In this document: positions 1 through 8,399 of the stretch, in pieces | Layout of the letters: each line of letters starts with the position of its first letter | Numbering within the stretch: position 1 is the first letter of the stretch | NCBI RefSeq assembly: GCF_029255545.1 | Contig: NZ_JANLJJ010000042.1 | Span: 14,913 to 57,579, forward strand | Direction: 5' to 3' | Length of the DNA stretch: 42,667 bases | Source of the DNA: Ferrovibrio sp. | GTDB taxonomy: Bacteria; Pseudomonadota; Alphaproteobacteria; Ferrovibrionales; Ferrovibrionaceae | Position numbers and translations under genes: made by a program | Notes under the pieces: model-generated | Told to the model about the DNA's origin: nothing | Database searches by the model: none | What the model saw: the letters and a program-made list of their open reading frames with translations, nothing else

Positions 1-515
1 TGCCGGCCATCGGCGCCGATCACCAGCCGGGCCTCGATCTGGCGGCCATCGGCCAAAACAAGTCGCGCCGGCGCGCCGGCACCGGCGGCACCATATTCGA
101 TATTGGCCGCCGTCATCGGCGCCATCAGGTCGAGTTTTGACAGGCCGGCAATGGCGGCCTGCTGGGCCTGGCGCATCACCCGGTTCTCGACCAGGTAGCC
201 GAAGGGCTGGTCGCCCAACTCACGATGGTCGTAATGCACGAAGAGCAGCGAGTCGCCGTCGGAGACGCGGATATCCCACATTGGCTGGGCTTCGGCGACA
301 TGGGCCCAGAGCCCGATCCCCTCCAGCATGCGCTGTGAGGCGAGTGCGATGGCCGAAACCCGGCCATCGAAACCGGCGGCCAAGGCACGGGCCGGGTCTT
401 CCCGGTCGATGACGGTGACCGAAAGGCCGTGACGGGCCAAGGCGATAGCCTGGGTCAGGCCGGCCAGGCCACCGCCGATCACGGCAACATCATAGAGACG
501 GGATGCGCTGCTCAT
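1..515 (-). CDS. FAD-dependent ubiquinone-biosynthesis hydroxylase, UbiH/UbiF/UbiL/COQ6 family (partial, N-terminal part)
   Basis: Reading from an ATG at 515 to the left edge gives about 171 residues without a stop; the rest of the gene lies outside the window. The start shows the dinucleotide-binding fingerprint of flavoprotein hydroxylases (VAVIGGGLAGL, residues about 10-20), then an acidic end of the second strand (VTVID) and, near the cut, the second FAD motif LVIGADGR. The stretch GFDGRVSAIA around residue 50 is typical of the UbiH/COQ6 branch, which adds hydroxyl groups to the polyprenylated ubiquinone ring at the membrane. Which ring position it hydroxylates cannot be read from this fragment. 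It is divergent from the DUF1194 gene with about 100 bases between the two starts. No strong ribosome-binding site precedes the ATG. Confidence 0.85.
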   Translation of the reverse strand, partial: MSSASRLYDVAVIGGGLAGLTQAIALARHGLSVTVIDREDPARALAAGFDGRVSAIALASQRMLEGIGLWAHVAEAQPMWDIRVSDGDSLLFVHYDHRELGDQPFGYLVENRVMRQAQQAAIAGLSKLDLMAPMTAANIEYGAAGAGAPARLVLADGRQIEARLVIGADGR

Positions 516-615
516 GGCTGTAACATCGGCAGGGCCGGCCGGCTTGTCCAGTGTCGGCCGGGCTGGATTCAAGTCTGCGATGGACGCAATGTCGCAGCCG
601 TACTAGCTTCATGCC

Positions 616-1467
616 ATGCGGTTCAGGCTCCCGGCTCTTCTGGTGCTGGCGTGGCTCACGGGGTTGGTTCCGGCGCTTCCGGCAATGGATGCAGGAGCAG
701 CGGAGAAAATCCCGGTCGATCTGGAATTGCTGCTGGCCGTCGACATTTCCGGCAGTATCGATCCCGACGAGGCACGGCTGCAACGTGATGGCTATGCCAA
801 GGCCATCATGCATCCGGCCGTGGTGAAGGCGATCCGCGGCGGCATCCACGGCAAAATCGCACTTGCCTATTTCGAATGGGCCGACAGCTACACCCAGGGC
901 GATGTGCTGGACTGGGCACTGGTTTCCGACCAAGCCAGCGCCGAGGCCGTGGCCCGCCGGCTGGTTGAGCATCCGATCCGCACCGCGCGGCGCACCAGCA
1001 TCACTGGCGCTATCCTCTATGCCATCCCCCGCTTCGGCAGCGGACCCTACAAGGGAGTGCGGCAGGTGCTGGACATCTCGGGCGACGGGCCGAACAACGA
1101 TGGCGGCCCGGTCGACCTGGCGCGCGACAAGGCGCTAGCCGCTGGCATCGTGATCAACGGCCTGCCGATCATGAACGGCAAGCAGAATACCTGGGGCTTC
1201 CCGATGCTGGAGGATCTGGACCGTTATTACGAGGGCTGCGTGATCGGCGGGCCGGGCTCTTTCATGGTGGTGGCGGAGAGTTTTGACACCTTCGGCGAGG
1301 CGGTGCGGCGCAAGCTGATCCTGGAAATCGCCCAAAAACCGGCAACGAAAGTCAAAAAAGCACCTGCCCTGCTGCAACGCGCACAATCCGGCGACCAGTA
1401 TCCGAAAGGTTGCGACGTGGGCGAACGGCAGAGCCAGGATTTCTGGCGCCGGCGGTTTGACCAATAA
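616..1467 (+). CDS. DUF1194 (von Willebrand factor A-like) secreted protein
   Basis: This 283-residue protein begins with a hydrophobic signal peptide (about residues 1-25, ending near ALPAMDAGA), so it is probably periplasmic or secreted. The mature part starts with ELLLAVDISGSID, the DxSxS metal-ion-dependent adhesion site of von Willebrand A domains, and continues through DISGDGPNNDGG and a C-terminal SFDTFGEAVRRKL, which match my memory of the DUF1194 family. The family has no established function; a VWA fold with an intact metal site suggests metal-dependent protein binding. The last 60 residues are basic and polar. The start at 616 is chosen because it gives the complete signal peptide; an ATG at 611 is in another frame. 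No clear ribosome-binding site is visible. Confidence 0.8.
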   Translation: MRFRLPALLVLAWLTGLVPALPAMDAGAAEKIPVDLELLLAVDISGSIDPDEARLQRDGYAKAIMHPAVVKAIRGGIHGKIALAYFEWADSYTQGDVLDWALVSDQASAEAVARRLVEHPIRTARRTSITGAILYAIPRFGSGPYKGVRQVLDISGDGPNNDGGPVDLARDKALAAGIVINGLPIMNGKQNTWGFPMLEDLDRYYEGCVIGGPGSFMVVAESFDTFGEAVRRKLILEIAQKPATKVKKAPALLQRAQSGDQYPKGCDVGERQSQDFWRRRFDQ

Positions 1468-1596
1468 GGCGCAAAACAATACCGCGAAAAAGGCCGCCTC
1501 CGTCTTGGCCTCGCCCGGTTTTTGCCGTATTTCCAAGGAATAAACCGCCCGGACCAACCGGCCCGATCCGATCTCTGCTGCCTCGGAGTTTCACCC

Positions 1597-2568
1597 ATGA
1601 GCACCCGTCCCGGTCCCTTCGACCGCGCCGATTTCCCGTTCGCCCTGCGTCTCGTCACCGAGGCCGCCGCGCTGGCCTCCTATGACTGGGTCGGCCGCAG
1701 CAAAAAGGAAGAAGGCGACGGCGCCGCCGTGGATGCCATGCGCAAGGCGCTGGGTCAGATCAACATCAATGCCGTGGTGATGATCGGCGAGGGCGAGAAG
1801 GATCATGCCCCCCTGCTGTATCGCGGCGAGCGCATCGGCCAGGCTGCGCTCGGGGGTGAACCCGAGATCGAAATCGCCGTCGATCCGATCGAGGGCACAA
1901 CCAACATGGCCAACGGCGTCGACAATTCGATGGCCGTGTTCGCCCTGGCGCCACGCGGCGCGATGTTCGATCTCGGCCCCAGTTTCTATATGGACAAACT
2001 GGTCCTGCCGGCCGCCGCCAAGGGCAAGGTCGATCCGACCTGGCCGGTGAAGAAAAAACTGGAGGCGCTGTCAGCCGCGCTGAACAAGCCAATCTCGGAA
2101 CTGCGCATCTTCGTGCTGAACCGCAAGCGGCACCATGCGATGATCAAGGACATCCACGACGCCGGCGCCCGCACCATGCTGCAGGAAAACGGCGACGTGG
2201 CCGGCGCCTTCATGGCGTTGCAGAAGGGCCAGAATGTCGATGCCCTGTTCGGCACCGGCGGCTCGCCCGAAGGCGTGATCACAGCGATCTTCACCAAGGC
2301 GCTGGGCGGCGAGTTCTTCGGCCGCGTCGATCCGCAGGGCGAGGAAGAATCCGTCAAGGTGAAGGAATTCGGCCTCGACAGCGGCAAGTGGATGAGCGGG
2401 GACGAACTGGTGAAGAGCGACGACGCCATCTTCGTCGCCTCCGGAATCAATTCCGGCCCGCTCTGCCGCGGCGTGACCATCGAAAAGGGTTTCGCCCGCC
2501 TGCACACCGTGATTCTGATGGCCAGGACCGGCGCGCGCTACGATCTGGTCAGCCGCGTGCCGCGCTGA
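1597..2568 (+). CDS. glpX: Class II fructose-1,6-bisphosphatase GlpX
   Basis: The product (323 residues) hydrolyses fructose 1,6-bisphosphate to fructose 6-phosphate, the committed step of gluconeogenesis. Family signatures are in order: MIGEGEKDHAPLL near residue 60, the metal-binding DPIEGTTNMANG near residue 100, and GTGGSPEGV near residue 220. Length agrees with GlpX (about 320-335). The frame is open back to 1522, but ATG 1597 is preferred because GGAG lies at 1585-1588 and the family N-terminus begins close to this point. It opens a same-strand cluster with pgm (16-base gap) and pgi, consistent with carbon moving from fructose bisphosphate to glucose phosphates. The 129 bases before it hold no convincing terminator or gene. 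Confidence 0.95.
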   Translation: MSTRPGPFDRADFPFALRLVTEAAALASYDWVGRSKKEEGDGAAVDAMRKALGQININAVVMIGEGEKDHAPLLYRGERIGQAALGGEPEIEIAVDPIEGTTNMANGVDNSMAVFALAPRGAMFDLGPSFYMDKLVLPAAAKGKVDPTWPVKKKLEALSAALNKPISELRIFVLNRKRHHAMIKDIHDAGARTMLQENGDVAGAFMALQKGQNVDALFGTGGSPEGVITAIFTKALGGEFFGRVDPQGEEESVKVKEFGLDSGKWMSGDELVKSDDAIFVASGINSGPLCRGVTIEKGFARLHTVILMARTGARYDLVSRVPR

Positions 2569-2584
2569 ACCAGGATTCCTGCCA

Positions 2585-4222
2585 ATGAGTCCGCACGAGA
2601 TTGCGATCACGCCGTTCGACGGGCAGAAACCGGGCACGTCCGGCCTGCGCAAGAAGGTGATGGTGTTCCGCCAGCCGGGCTATTTGGAAGCCTTCGTGCA
2701 ATCGGTATTCGATACCCAGGCTGATCTGCGCGGCGGCACGCTGGTGCTGGGTGGCGACGGGCGCTTCTTCAACCGCCAGGCCATCCAGGTGATCCTGCGC
2801 ATGGCCGCCGCCAACGGCATCGCCCGCGCGTTGGTCGGCCGCGCCGGCATTCTCTCCACGCCGGCGGCCAGCGCGGTGATCCGCCGCCATGGCGCCCAGG
2901 GTGGCCTAGTGCTGTCAGCCAGCCACAACCCCGGCGGACCGGACGGCGATTTCGGCATCAAGTTCAATATCGGCAATGGCGGCCCGGCGCCCGAGAGCGT
3001 GACCGAGGCGATCTACCGGCGCACCACACAGATCGAACGCTATCGCGTGTTCGACCATCATGACCTCGACCTCGATCATGTCAGCCTGCAGCATATCAAC
3101 GGCATGGCAGTGGAAGTGATTGATCCGGTGGACGATTACGCCGCGTTGCAGGAAACCCTGTTCGATTTCGAGGCCATCCGTGCGCTGATCCGGCGGCCGG
3201 ATTTCCGCTTCCGGTTTGACGCCATGCATGCGGTGACCGGGCCTTATGCTAAACGCCTGCTGGTCGAGATGCTGGGCGCACCGGCAGATGCCGTGATCAA
3301 TGCCGAGCCGAAGGAAGATTTCGGCGGCCACCATCCTGACCCCAACCCAGCTCATGCCGAGGCGCTGTACCGCGAAACCGTGCTGGAAGCCCGGCTGGAT
3401 TTTGCCGCCGCCTCCGACGGCGACGGCGACCGCAACATGATCCTGGGCCGCGGCATCGCGGTCTCGCCCAGCGACAGCCTCGCCGTGCTGGCCGCCAATG
3501 CGACTTTGGTACCCGGTTATGCCAAAGGCCTTGCCGGCGTCGCGCGGTCGATGCCGACCAGCCGCGCCGCCGATGCGGTGGCCGCTGGCCTCGGCATCGC
3601 CTCCTTCGAGACGCCGACTGGCTGGAAATTCTTCGGCAACCTGCTGGATGCCGGCCGCATCACGCTGTGCGGCGAGGAAAGCTACGGCACGTCGTCGGCC
3701 CATGTGCGCGAAAAAGACGGCCTGTGGGCCGTGCTGTTCTGGCTCAACCTGCTGGCCGTGAAGCCGGGCGAAACGGTTGCCTCGCTGCTGACGACCCATT
3801 GGCGCCGCTTCGGCCGGCATTACTACAGCCGCCATGATTACGAGGCCGTCGATGCCGGGATCGCGGCGGCAGCTTTGCAACGCCTGCGCGACGCGCTGCC
3901 CAGCCTGCCGGGGAACCGGATCGGCGGGCTTGTCGTTACCACCGCCGATGATTTTGCCTATACCGATCCCATCGACCAGTCGATCAGCACGGGCCAGGGC
4001 CTGCGCGTGGTCTGCGGCGAGCAGGCGCGCGTGATCGCCCGCCTGTCGGGCACCGGCACCGAAGGCGCCACCGTGCGGCTGTATTTCGAGCTGTTCGAAG
4101 CCGACCCGGCGCGCCAGCGCGACGACGTGCAGGCGCGGATCGCCCCGTTGGTGGATTTCGCCGAGCACATGACCGGCCTGCGCGCGGCCAGCGGGCGCCG
4201 CGGCCCTGACGTGATAACATAA
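2585..4222 (+). CDS. pgm: Phosphoglucomutase (alpha-D-glucose phosphate-specific)
   Basis: At 545 residues this is a full-length alpha-D-phosphohexomutase that interconverts glucose 1-phosphate and glucose 6-phosphate. All four functional loops are visible: the phosphoserine loop LSASHNPGGPDGDFG (about residue 115), the magnesium loop ASDGDGDRNM (about 280), the sugar-recognition loop GEESYGTSSAHVREKDG (about 360), and the phosphate-binding RLSGTGTEGATVR near the C-terminus. The start KPGTSGLRKK shortly after the N-terminus is typical of Pgm. It sits between glpX and pgi on the same strand with short gaps (16 and 25 bases), so the three are probably one operon linking gluconeogenesis to glucan or sugar-nucleotide synthesis. 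Confidence 0.95.
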   Translation: MSPHEIAITPFDGQKPGTSGLRKKVMVFRQPGYLEAFVQSVFDTQADLRGGTLVLGGDGRFFNRQAIQVILRMAAANGIARALVGRAGILSTPAASAVIRRHGAQGGLVLSASHNPGGPDGDFGIKFNIGNGGPAPESVTEAIYRRTTQIERYRVFDHHDLDLDHVSLQHINGMAVEVIDPVDDYAALQETLFDFEAIRALIRRPDFRFRFDAMHAVTGPYAKRLLVEMLGAPADAVINAEPKEDFGGHHPDPNPAHAEALYRETVLEARLDFAAASDGDGDRNMILGRGIAVSPSDSLAVLAANATLVPGYAKGLAGVARSMPTSRAADAVAAGLGIASFETPTGWKFFGNLLDAGRITLCGEESYGTSSAHVREKDGLWAVLFWLNLLAVKPGETVASLLTTHWRRFGRHYYSRHDYEAVDAGIAAAALQRLRDALPSLPGNRIGGLVVTTADDFAYTDPIDQSISTGQGLRVVCGEQARVIARLSGTGTEGATVRLYFELFEADPARQRDDVQARIAPLVDFAEHMTGLRAASGRRGPDVIT

Positions 4223-4247
4223 AGCAGAACGAACCGACGGAGGAGAA

Positions 4248-5906
4248 ATGACATTGCCGCCGCCGATCGACCAGACCGCCGCTTGGCGCGCCCTTGTGGC
4301 GCACGCCACAGCGGTGCGCAATCATCACCTGCGCGACCTGTTCATCGCCGATTCCGAACGGTTTGCCAAACTCTCGTTCCGCTGCGGCGACCTGCTGCTT
4401 GATCTGTCACGCCAGCGCATCGAGGCCGAAACGCTCGAACTGCTGCTCGATCTGGCCCGCGAGGCGCAGGTGGAAACCTGGCGCGACCGCATGCTGCGCG
4501 GTGAGCACATCAACATCACCGAAGATCGCGCGGTGCTGCATACCGCGCTGCGCCTGCCGGCCGATGCGACCCTGACCGTGGATGACATCGATATCGTCGC
4601 ACAGGTGCAGCGCGAGCTGGAGCGCATGGCCGAGATTATCGCCGCGATCCGCGACGGCAGCTGGCGCGGCATCACCGAGAAGCCGTTCCGTCATGTGGTC
4701 TGCATGGGAATCGGCGGTTCCGACCTCGGTCCGCGCATGGCGCTGGAAGCCCTGAATGCCGACCGCGACACCGATATCGCGGTCCACTGCGTCAGTAACG
4801 TGGATGGCACCGACATCGCGCGCACGCTGGAGAAGTGCGAGGCGGAGACCACCCTGTTCGTGGTGGCGTCGAAAACCTTCACCACCCAGGAAACCATGGC
4901 CAATGCCGAGACGGCACGAGCCTGGCTGCAGGAAAAACTCGGCCCCGGCATCATCGACTGGCCGCGGCATTTCATGGGCATCTCGGCCAATACTGCGGTG
5001 CCCGGCAAGTTCGGCATTCCGCCTCATCAGGTGCTGCAATTCTGGGACTGGGTCGGCGGCCGCTATTCGCTGTGGTCGGCGATCGGTTTCCCCATCGCGC
5101 TGGGCATCGGCATGGAGAATTTCCGCAGCCTGCTGGCCGGCGCGCACGCAATGGACCGGCATTTTGTCGGCGCACCCCTGCACGAGAACCTGCCAGTACT
5201 GATGGCGCTGGCTGGCGTGTGGAACATCAACTTCCTCGGCCTCACCAGCCTGGCCGTGCTGCCCTACGACCAGAGCCTGTGCAAGCTGGCGCCCTATCTG
5301 CAGCAGGCCGACATGGAGAGCAACGGCAAGAGCGTCGACCGCTGGGGCCGGCCGCTCGGCTATGCCACCGGACCGATCGTGTTCGGCGAACCGGGCACCA
5401 ACGGTCAGCATGCCTTCTATCAGCTGCTGCACCAAGGACCGCAGCCGGTGGCCGCTGATTTCATCGTGCCGCTGAAGTCGCGTTATCCGCTGGGCCGTCA
5501 TCACGACATCCTGCTGGCCAATGCCTTCGCCCAGGCCGAGGCGCTGATGCGCGGCCGCACCCGGGCCGAGGCCGAGGTCGAACTGCACGCGGCCGGCCTG
5601 AGCCCTGAGCAGGTGGCCATGCTGGCGCCGCACAAGGTGTTCCCCGGCAACCGGCCAAGCACCACCATTGCGCTGCCAAAGCTCGACCCATACCATTTCG
5701 GTATGCTGATCGCCCTCTACGAGCACAAGATCTTCGTGCAGGGTATCCTCTGGGGCGTGAATTCCTTCGACCAGTGGGGCGTCGAGCTTGGCAAGCAGCT
5801 TGCCAAGCCGATCCTGGAGGAGCTGACCGACGCCGCCGCGCAACATCTCCATGATGCCGCCACCAGCGCGCTGATCAGTCTGGCGCGCAGCCAGCCACGC
5901 TCGTAA
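4248..5906 (+). CDS. pgi: Glucose-6-phosphate isomerase
   Basis: The 552-residue product interconverts glucose 6-phosphate and fructose 6-phosphate in the cytosol. Family patches seen are MGIGGSDLGPRMALEAL (sugar-phosphate binding), VASKTFTTQET, the block WDWVGGRYSLWSAIG, ADMESNGKSVD, and the catalytic C-terminal stretch GVNSFDQWGVELGK with its lysine. A strong GGAGGAG ribosome-binding site stands six bases before ATG 4248. It follows pgm by 25 bases. With glpX and pgm it completes a path from fructose 1,6-bisphosphate to glucose 1-phosphate. After the stop there is a 7-bp GCAGCGC/GCGCTGC hairpin (5923-5944) without a T-run, so transcription may continue into the next gene. Confidence 0.96.
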   Translation: MTLPPPIDQTAAWRALVAHATAVRNHHLRDLFIADSERFAKLSFRCGDLLLDLSRQRIEAETLELLLDLAREAQVETWRDRMLRGEHINITEDRAVLHTALRLPADATLTVDDIDIVAQVQRELERMAEIIAAIRDGSWRGITEKPFRHVVCMGIGGSDLGPRMALEALNADRDTDIAVHCVSNVDGTDIARTLEKCEAETTLFVVASKTFTTQETMANAETARAWLQEKLGPGIIDWPRHFMGISANTAVPGKFGIPPHQVLQFWDWVGGRYSLWSAIGFPIALGIGMENFRSLLAGAHAMDRHFVGAPLHENLPVLMALAGVWNINFLGLTSLAVLPYDQSLCKLAPYLQQADMESNGKSVDRWGRPLGYATGPIVFGEPGTNGQHAFYQLLHQGPQPVAADFIVPLKSRYPLGRHHDILLANAFAQAEALMRGRTRAEAEVELHAAGLSPEQVAMLAPHKVFPGNRPSTTIALPKLDPYHFGMLIALYEHKIFVQGILWGVNSFDQWGVELGKQLAKPILEELTDAAAQHLHDAATSALISLARSQPRS

Positions 5907-5965
5907 GATATCCCAGCCGGGAGCAGCGCCGGCAGAAGCGCTGCATTGGGGGATGAGGCTGCAGG

Positions 5966-7096
5966 ATGAGCGAAGCCGATGCCGTGCGTCAGGGCATGCG
6001 GGAAATCGATTTCGTCCTGCATTCATCCTGGCGACTGGGAAAAACCATCGTCGCCGGCTGGACCCATCAGGGCAGCCGCATCAGTTTCTGCTTTTCCGAG
6101 CCTTATAACGTACTGGGCCGCGCCGCCGAGCTGCCGCGGCTGATCCGCGGCAAGCGGCTGATGGGCCCACGCACCTTCGCCGATACCTGCAAAGCCCTGC
6201 GTGCCCGCGCCGTGCAGATGGAGCTGCCGTTTTCGATCGGCGGCGCCAAGGGCGAGGTCAATCCGCTGCTGATCGAGAATCTGGTCAAACGCTATGCGGT
6301 GATGGAAACCGCCAGCCGCGCGGTAATCCTGTTCGATATCGTCAGTTTTTCGAAGCACACGCCGCTGGAGCAAGTGGCCCAGCTTTCCTCTCTGGAATAC
6401 TCGATCAACAGCGCGGTCAAGCGGATGAACAATGCCGGCCTGCGCACCGAGCTGGCGCGCTCCACCGTGGGCGACGGCTTCTATGTGTGGAACCGGGCCA
6501 AGGGCATCGAGGCCGACCTGCGCTGCTGGCTGGCGCTGCTGCTGATCCTGGCCGACAATGCATTGGCGCGGCAGAAAGGCAATGCGCGACTGGTGCCCAC
6601 CCTGCGCGCCGCTTTTTCCATCGGCAGCCATTTCTCCTACCATCAGGTGGAAGGCACCACGCCGCGCGGGTTTGAGTATATCGTCGGCGACGTGACGATC
6701 ACGCTGGCACGCATCATCGCCAAGGCATTGCCGGGGCAGATTCTGGCCGGCGCCTTCAACCGCGACTTGCCAGCCGGCGCCAAGGAAGCCGTTCTTGACA
6801 CGCCGGGTTTCCTGGCCCGCGCCGCGCTGATCGCGGAGAAACTCGCGGATGTCGAGATCGGCCATCTGCCGCTGCTGGGCATGCGCGCCGTGCCGACCGG
6901 CGGCACCCAGCGCCAGAATGGCAGCCTGCTCTATCACATTGGCGATAAACACGGCTATACGCATCAGGCCTTCAACATCCGCGCCGCCATCGAACGTGAT
7001 GGCGCCGACACGCTCATGCTGGGACGAGAAGCCAACGACTTGAGTGATTTTGCAGTCGAAGCCGTGCCTTATGCTTCGCGAGCTTCGGCGCGCTGA
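5966..7096 (+). CDS. Class III nucleotidyl cyclase-fold protein (degenerate), function unknown
   Basis: I do not know this 376-residue protein by name. Its central part reads as a class III adenylate/guanylate cyclase homology domain: ILFDIVSFSK (residues 121-130, metal Asp 124), STVGDGFYVW (166-175, metal Asp 170), LRAAFSIGSHF (213-223), and YIVGDVTITLARI followed by PGQIL (238-260). The last segment corresponds to the cyclase GDxVNxAAR motif. Here the transition-state asparagine position is Ile 245, while the arginine (R249) is kept. Both metal aspartates remain and lie 46 residues apart, as in true cyclases. The first 110 residues and last 100 match nothing I recognise. No signal peptide or obvious membrane helix. 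It starts 59 bases after pgi and is convergent with the pentapeptide gene (6-base gap). Confidence 0.65.
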   Translation: MSEADAVRQGMREIDFVLHSSWRLGKTIVAGWTHQGSRISFCFSEPYNVLGRAAELPRLIRGKRLMGPRTFADTCKALRARAVQMELPFSIGGAKGEVNPLLIENLVKRYAVMETASRAVILFDIVSFSKHTPLEQVAQLSSLEYSINSAVKRMNNAGLRTELARSTVGDGFYVWNRAKGIEADLRCWLALLLILADNALARQKGNARLVPTLRAAFSIGSHFSYHQVEGTTPRGFEYIVGDVTITLARIIAKALPGQILAGAFNRDLPAGAKEAVLDTPGFLARAALIAEKLADVEIGHLPLLGMRAVPTGGTQRQNGSLLYHIGDKHGYTHQAFNIRAAIERDGADTLMLGREANDLSDFAVEAVPYASRASAR

Positions 7097-7102
7097 ACCG
7101 CG

Positions 7103-8356
7103 CTATTTCCGCTCCGGTACGCCAATCGCGTCGGTAAGATCAGCGCCGGCCAAATCCGTACCACCCAGGTTGGCATCCTGCATATCCGCGTTGCGCAGCA
7201 CGGCGCCTTCCAGCTTTGCGCCACGCAGATCGGCATGGCGCAGCATGGCGCCATCGAGATGGCAAGGGAACTGCCGGTCGGGCGCGATCACGAGCGGCCG
7301 CAGGTCTGCATCGCGCAGATCCGCATAAGCCAGCTTGGCGTCCTTCAGGTTGGCGCCCCGCAGATCGGCGCCAACCAGGCGGCAATTGCGCAGATCCGCA
7401 CCGGTCAGGCGGGCGCCCTGCAGGGCGGCGCCTTCCATGTTAAGGCCGAAAAACACCGCCTTGGTCGCCATCAGGCCGGTGAGCTGCGCCTTATAGAGAC
7501 TGCCGATCTGCCGCAGATCGTATTCGCTGAAATCGACCAGCCGGCCATCCCGACCACCGCTGGTCACCCATAACGCATGCAGGCGCAATGCTTCCACCGG
7601 CGGCATGCCGAGCTGATCGAGCGGCTTGCCGGCCGGCTTGTCGCCGATCATCCCGGCGACGTCGGCGCCTGACAGGTCGGCCATCACGGTCTTGGCGCCC
7701 GTCAGCACGGCATTGGTCAAGGCAGCGCCTTTCAGCGTGGCCCCCGACAGGTCGGCATCCGTCAGATTGGCATTGGTCAGATTGGCATTGGTCAGATTTG
7801 CCCGCACCAGATTGCAGCCAACCATGATCGCATCGGTGAAATCCGTGTGGTTGGCCATCGCGCCGCTCATCTTGGCGCTGGACAGGTTGGCGCCCCGCAT
7901 GCGCGCGCCCTGCATCTCGGCCGGAATGCGGGTTTCGAAGGTCTTAGCCACGATGTTGCCGCGGGCATCGCGCTCGGCGATCAGGCCGTCGCGCAGATCG
8001 GCATCGAACAGGTTGGCATTGGTCAGGTTCGCGCCCTGCAGCATCGCGCCGCGCAGATCGGCACGCACCAGACTGGCGCCAATCAGGTTGGCGCCACGCA
8101 GATCGGCGCCGAACAGGAGGGCGCGATCCAGATTGCAGCCACCGAGATTGGCGCCATACAACGATGCGCCGGTAAAATCCGCATCGCTGAGATCCGCGCC
8201 CGCGAAAACGCCGCCTGTCAGGTCATGAAAAGCAAAGCTGGCGCGCCGACCGCCCAGCACGCCATTGCGGTAGTCATGATGCAGTTTGACGATTTGCCGG
8301 ATTTCGGCGGGCCCCGGCTTCTTCCGACCGGCATTATCACCCTGGTCCATGCTCAT
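7103..8356 (-). CDS. Pentapeptide-repeat protein with two cap motifs
   Basis: The 417-residue protein is mostly A(D/N)Lxx pentapeptide repeats, which fold into a right-handed quadrilateral beta-helix. Repeats run from about 50 to 125, 150 to 235, and 285 to 410. The blocks are separated by two related non-repeat segments, LHHDYRNGVLGGRRASF (25-41) and LHALWVTSGGRDGRLVDF (259-276). They share the pattern LH, aromatic, Gly-rich turn, Arg and FxxxDL, so the protein looks like two capped helices in tandem. There is no signal peptide or membrane helix, so a cytoplasmic scaffold or binding role is likely, but the target is unknown; some family members mimic DNA and bind gyrase. GGGAG (8363-8367, minus strand) supports the start at 8356. 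Part of the gene shows recent repeat expansion. Confidence 0.85.
   Translation of the reverse strand: MSMDQGDNAGRKKPGPAEIRQIVKLHHDYRNGVLGGRRASFAFHDLTGGVFAGADLSDADFTGASLYGANLGGCNLDRALLFGADLRGANLIGASLVRADLRGAMLQGANLTNANLFDADLRDGLIAERDARGNIVAKTFETRIPAEMQGARMRGANLSSAKMSGAMANHTDFTDAIMVGCNLVRANLTNANLTNANLTDADLSGATLKGAALTNAVLTGAKTVMADLSGADVAGMIGDKPAGKPLDQLGMPPVEALRLHALWVTSGGRDGRLVDFSEYDLRQIGSLYKAQLTGLMATKAVFFGLNMEGAALQGARLTGADLRNCRLVGADLRGANLKDAKLAYADLRDADLRPLVIAPDRQFPCHLDGAMLRHADLRGAKLEGAVLRNADMQDANLGGTDLAGADLTDAIGVPERK
7761..7805 (-). repeat. 15-bp tandem repeat inside the pentapeptide gene
   Basis: GTCAGATTGGCATTG occurs twice exactly, at 7761-7775 and 7776-7790, followed by a diverged third unit at 7791-7805. 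On the coding (minus) strand each unit is one five-residue repeat (consensus NLTNA). The exact nucleotide identity, against varied codons elsewhere in the gene, points to a recent unit duplication. Confidence 0.9.
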
Positions 8357-8399
8357 CGGCCGCTCCCGTACGCCAGGCCACCCGACAAGTATCGTGAAC

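Noticed and set aside
4407-6026. A 539-codon minus-strand frame opposite pgi
   Set aside because: Pgi is unmistakable on the plus strand; the antisense product is His/Gln/Arg/Ala-rich without domains.
7761-7805. Short tandem repeats as a CRISPR-like array
   Set aside because: The units are contiguous, 15 bases long, in frame and encode pentapeptides; there are no spacers.
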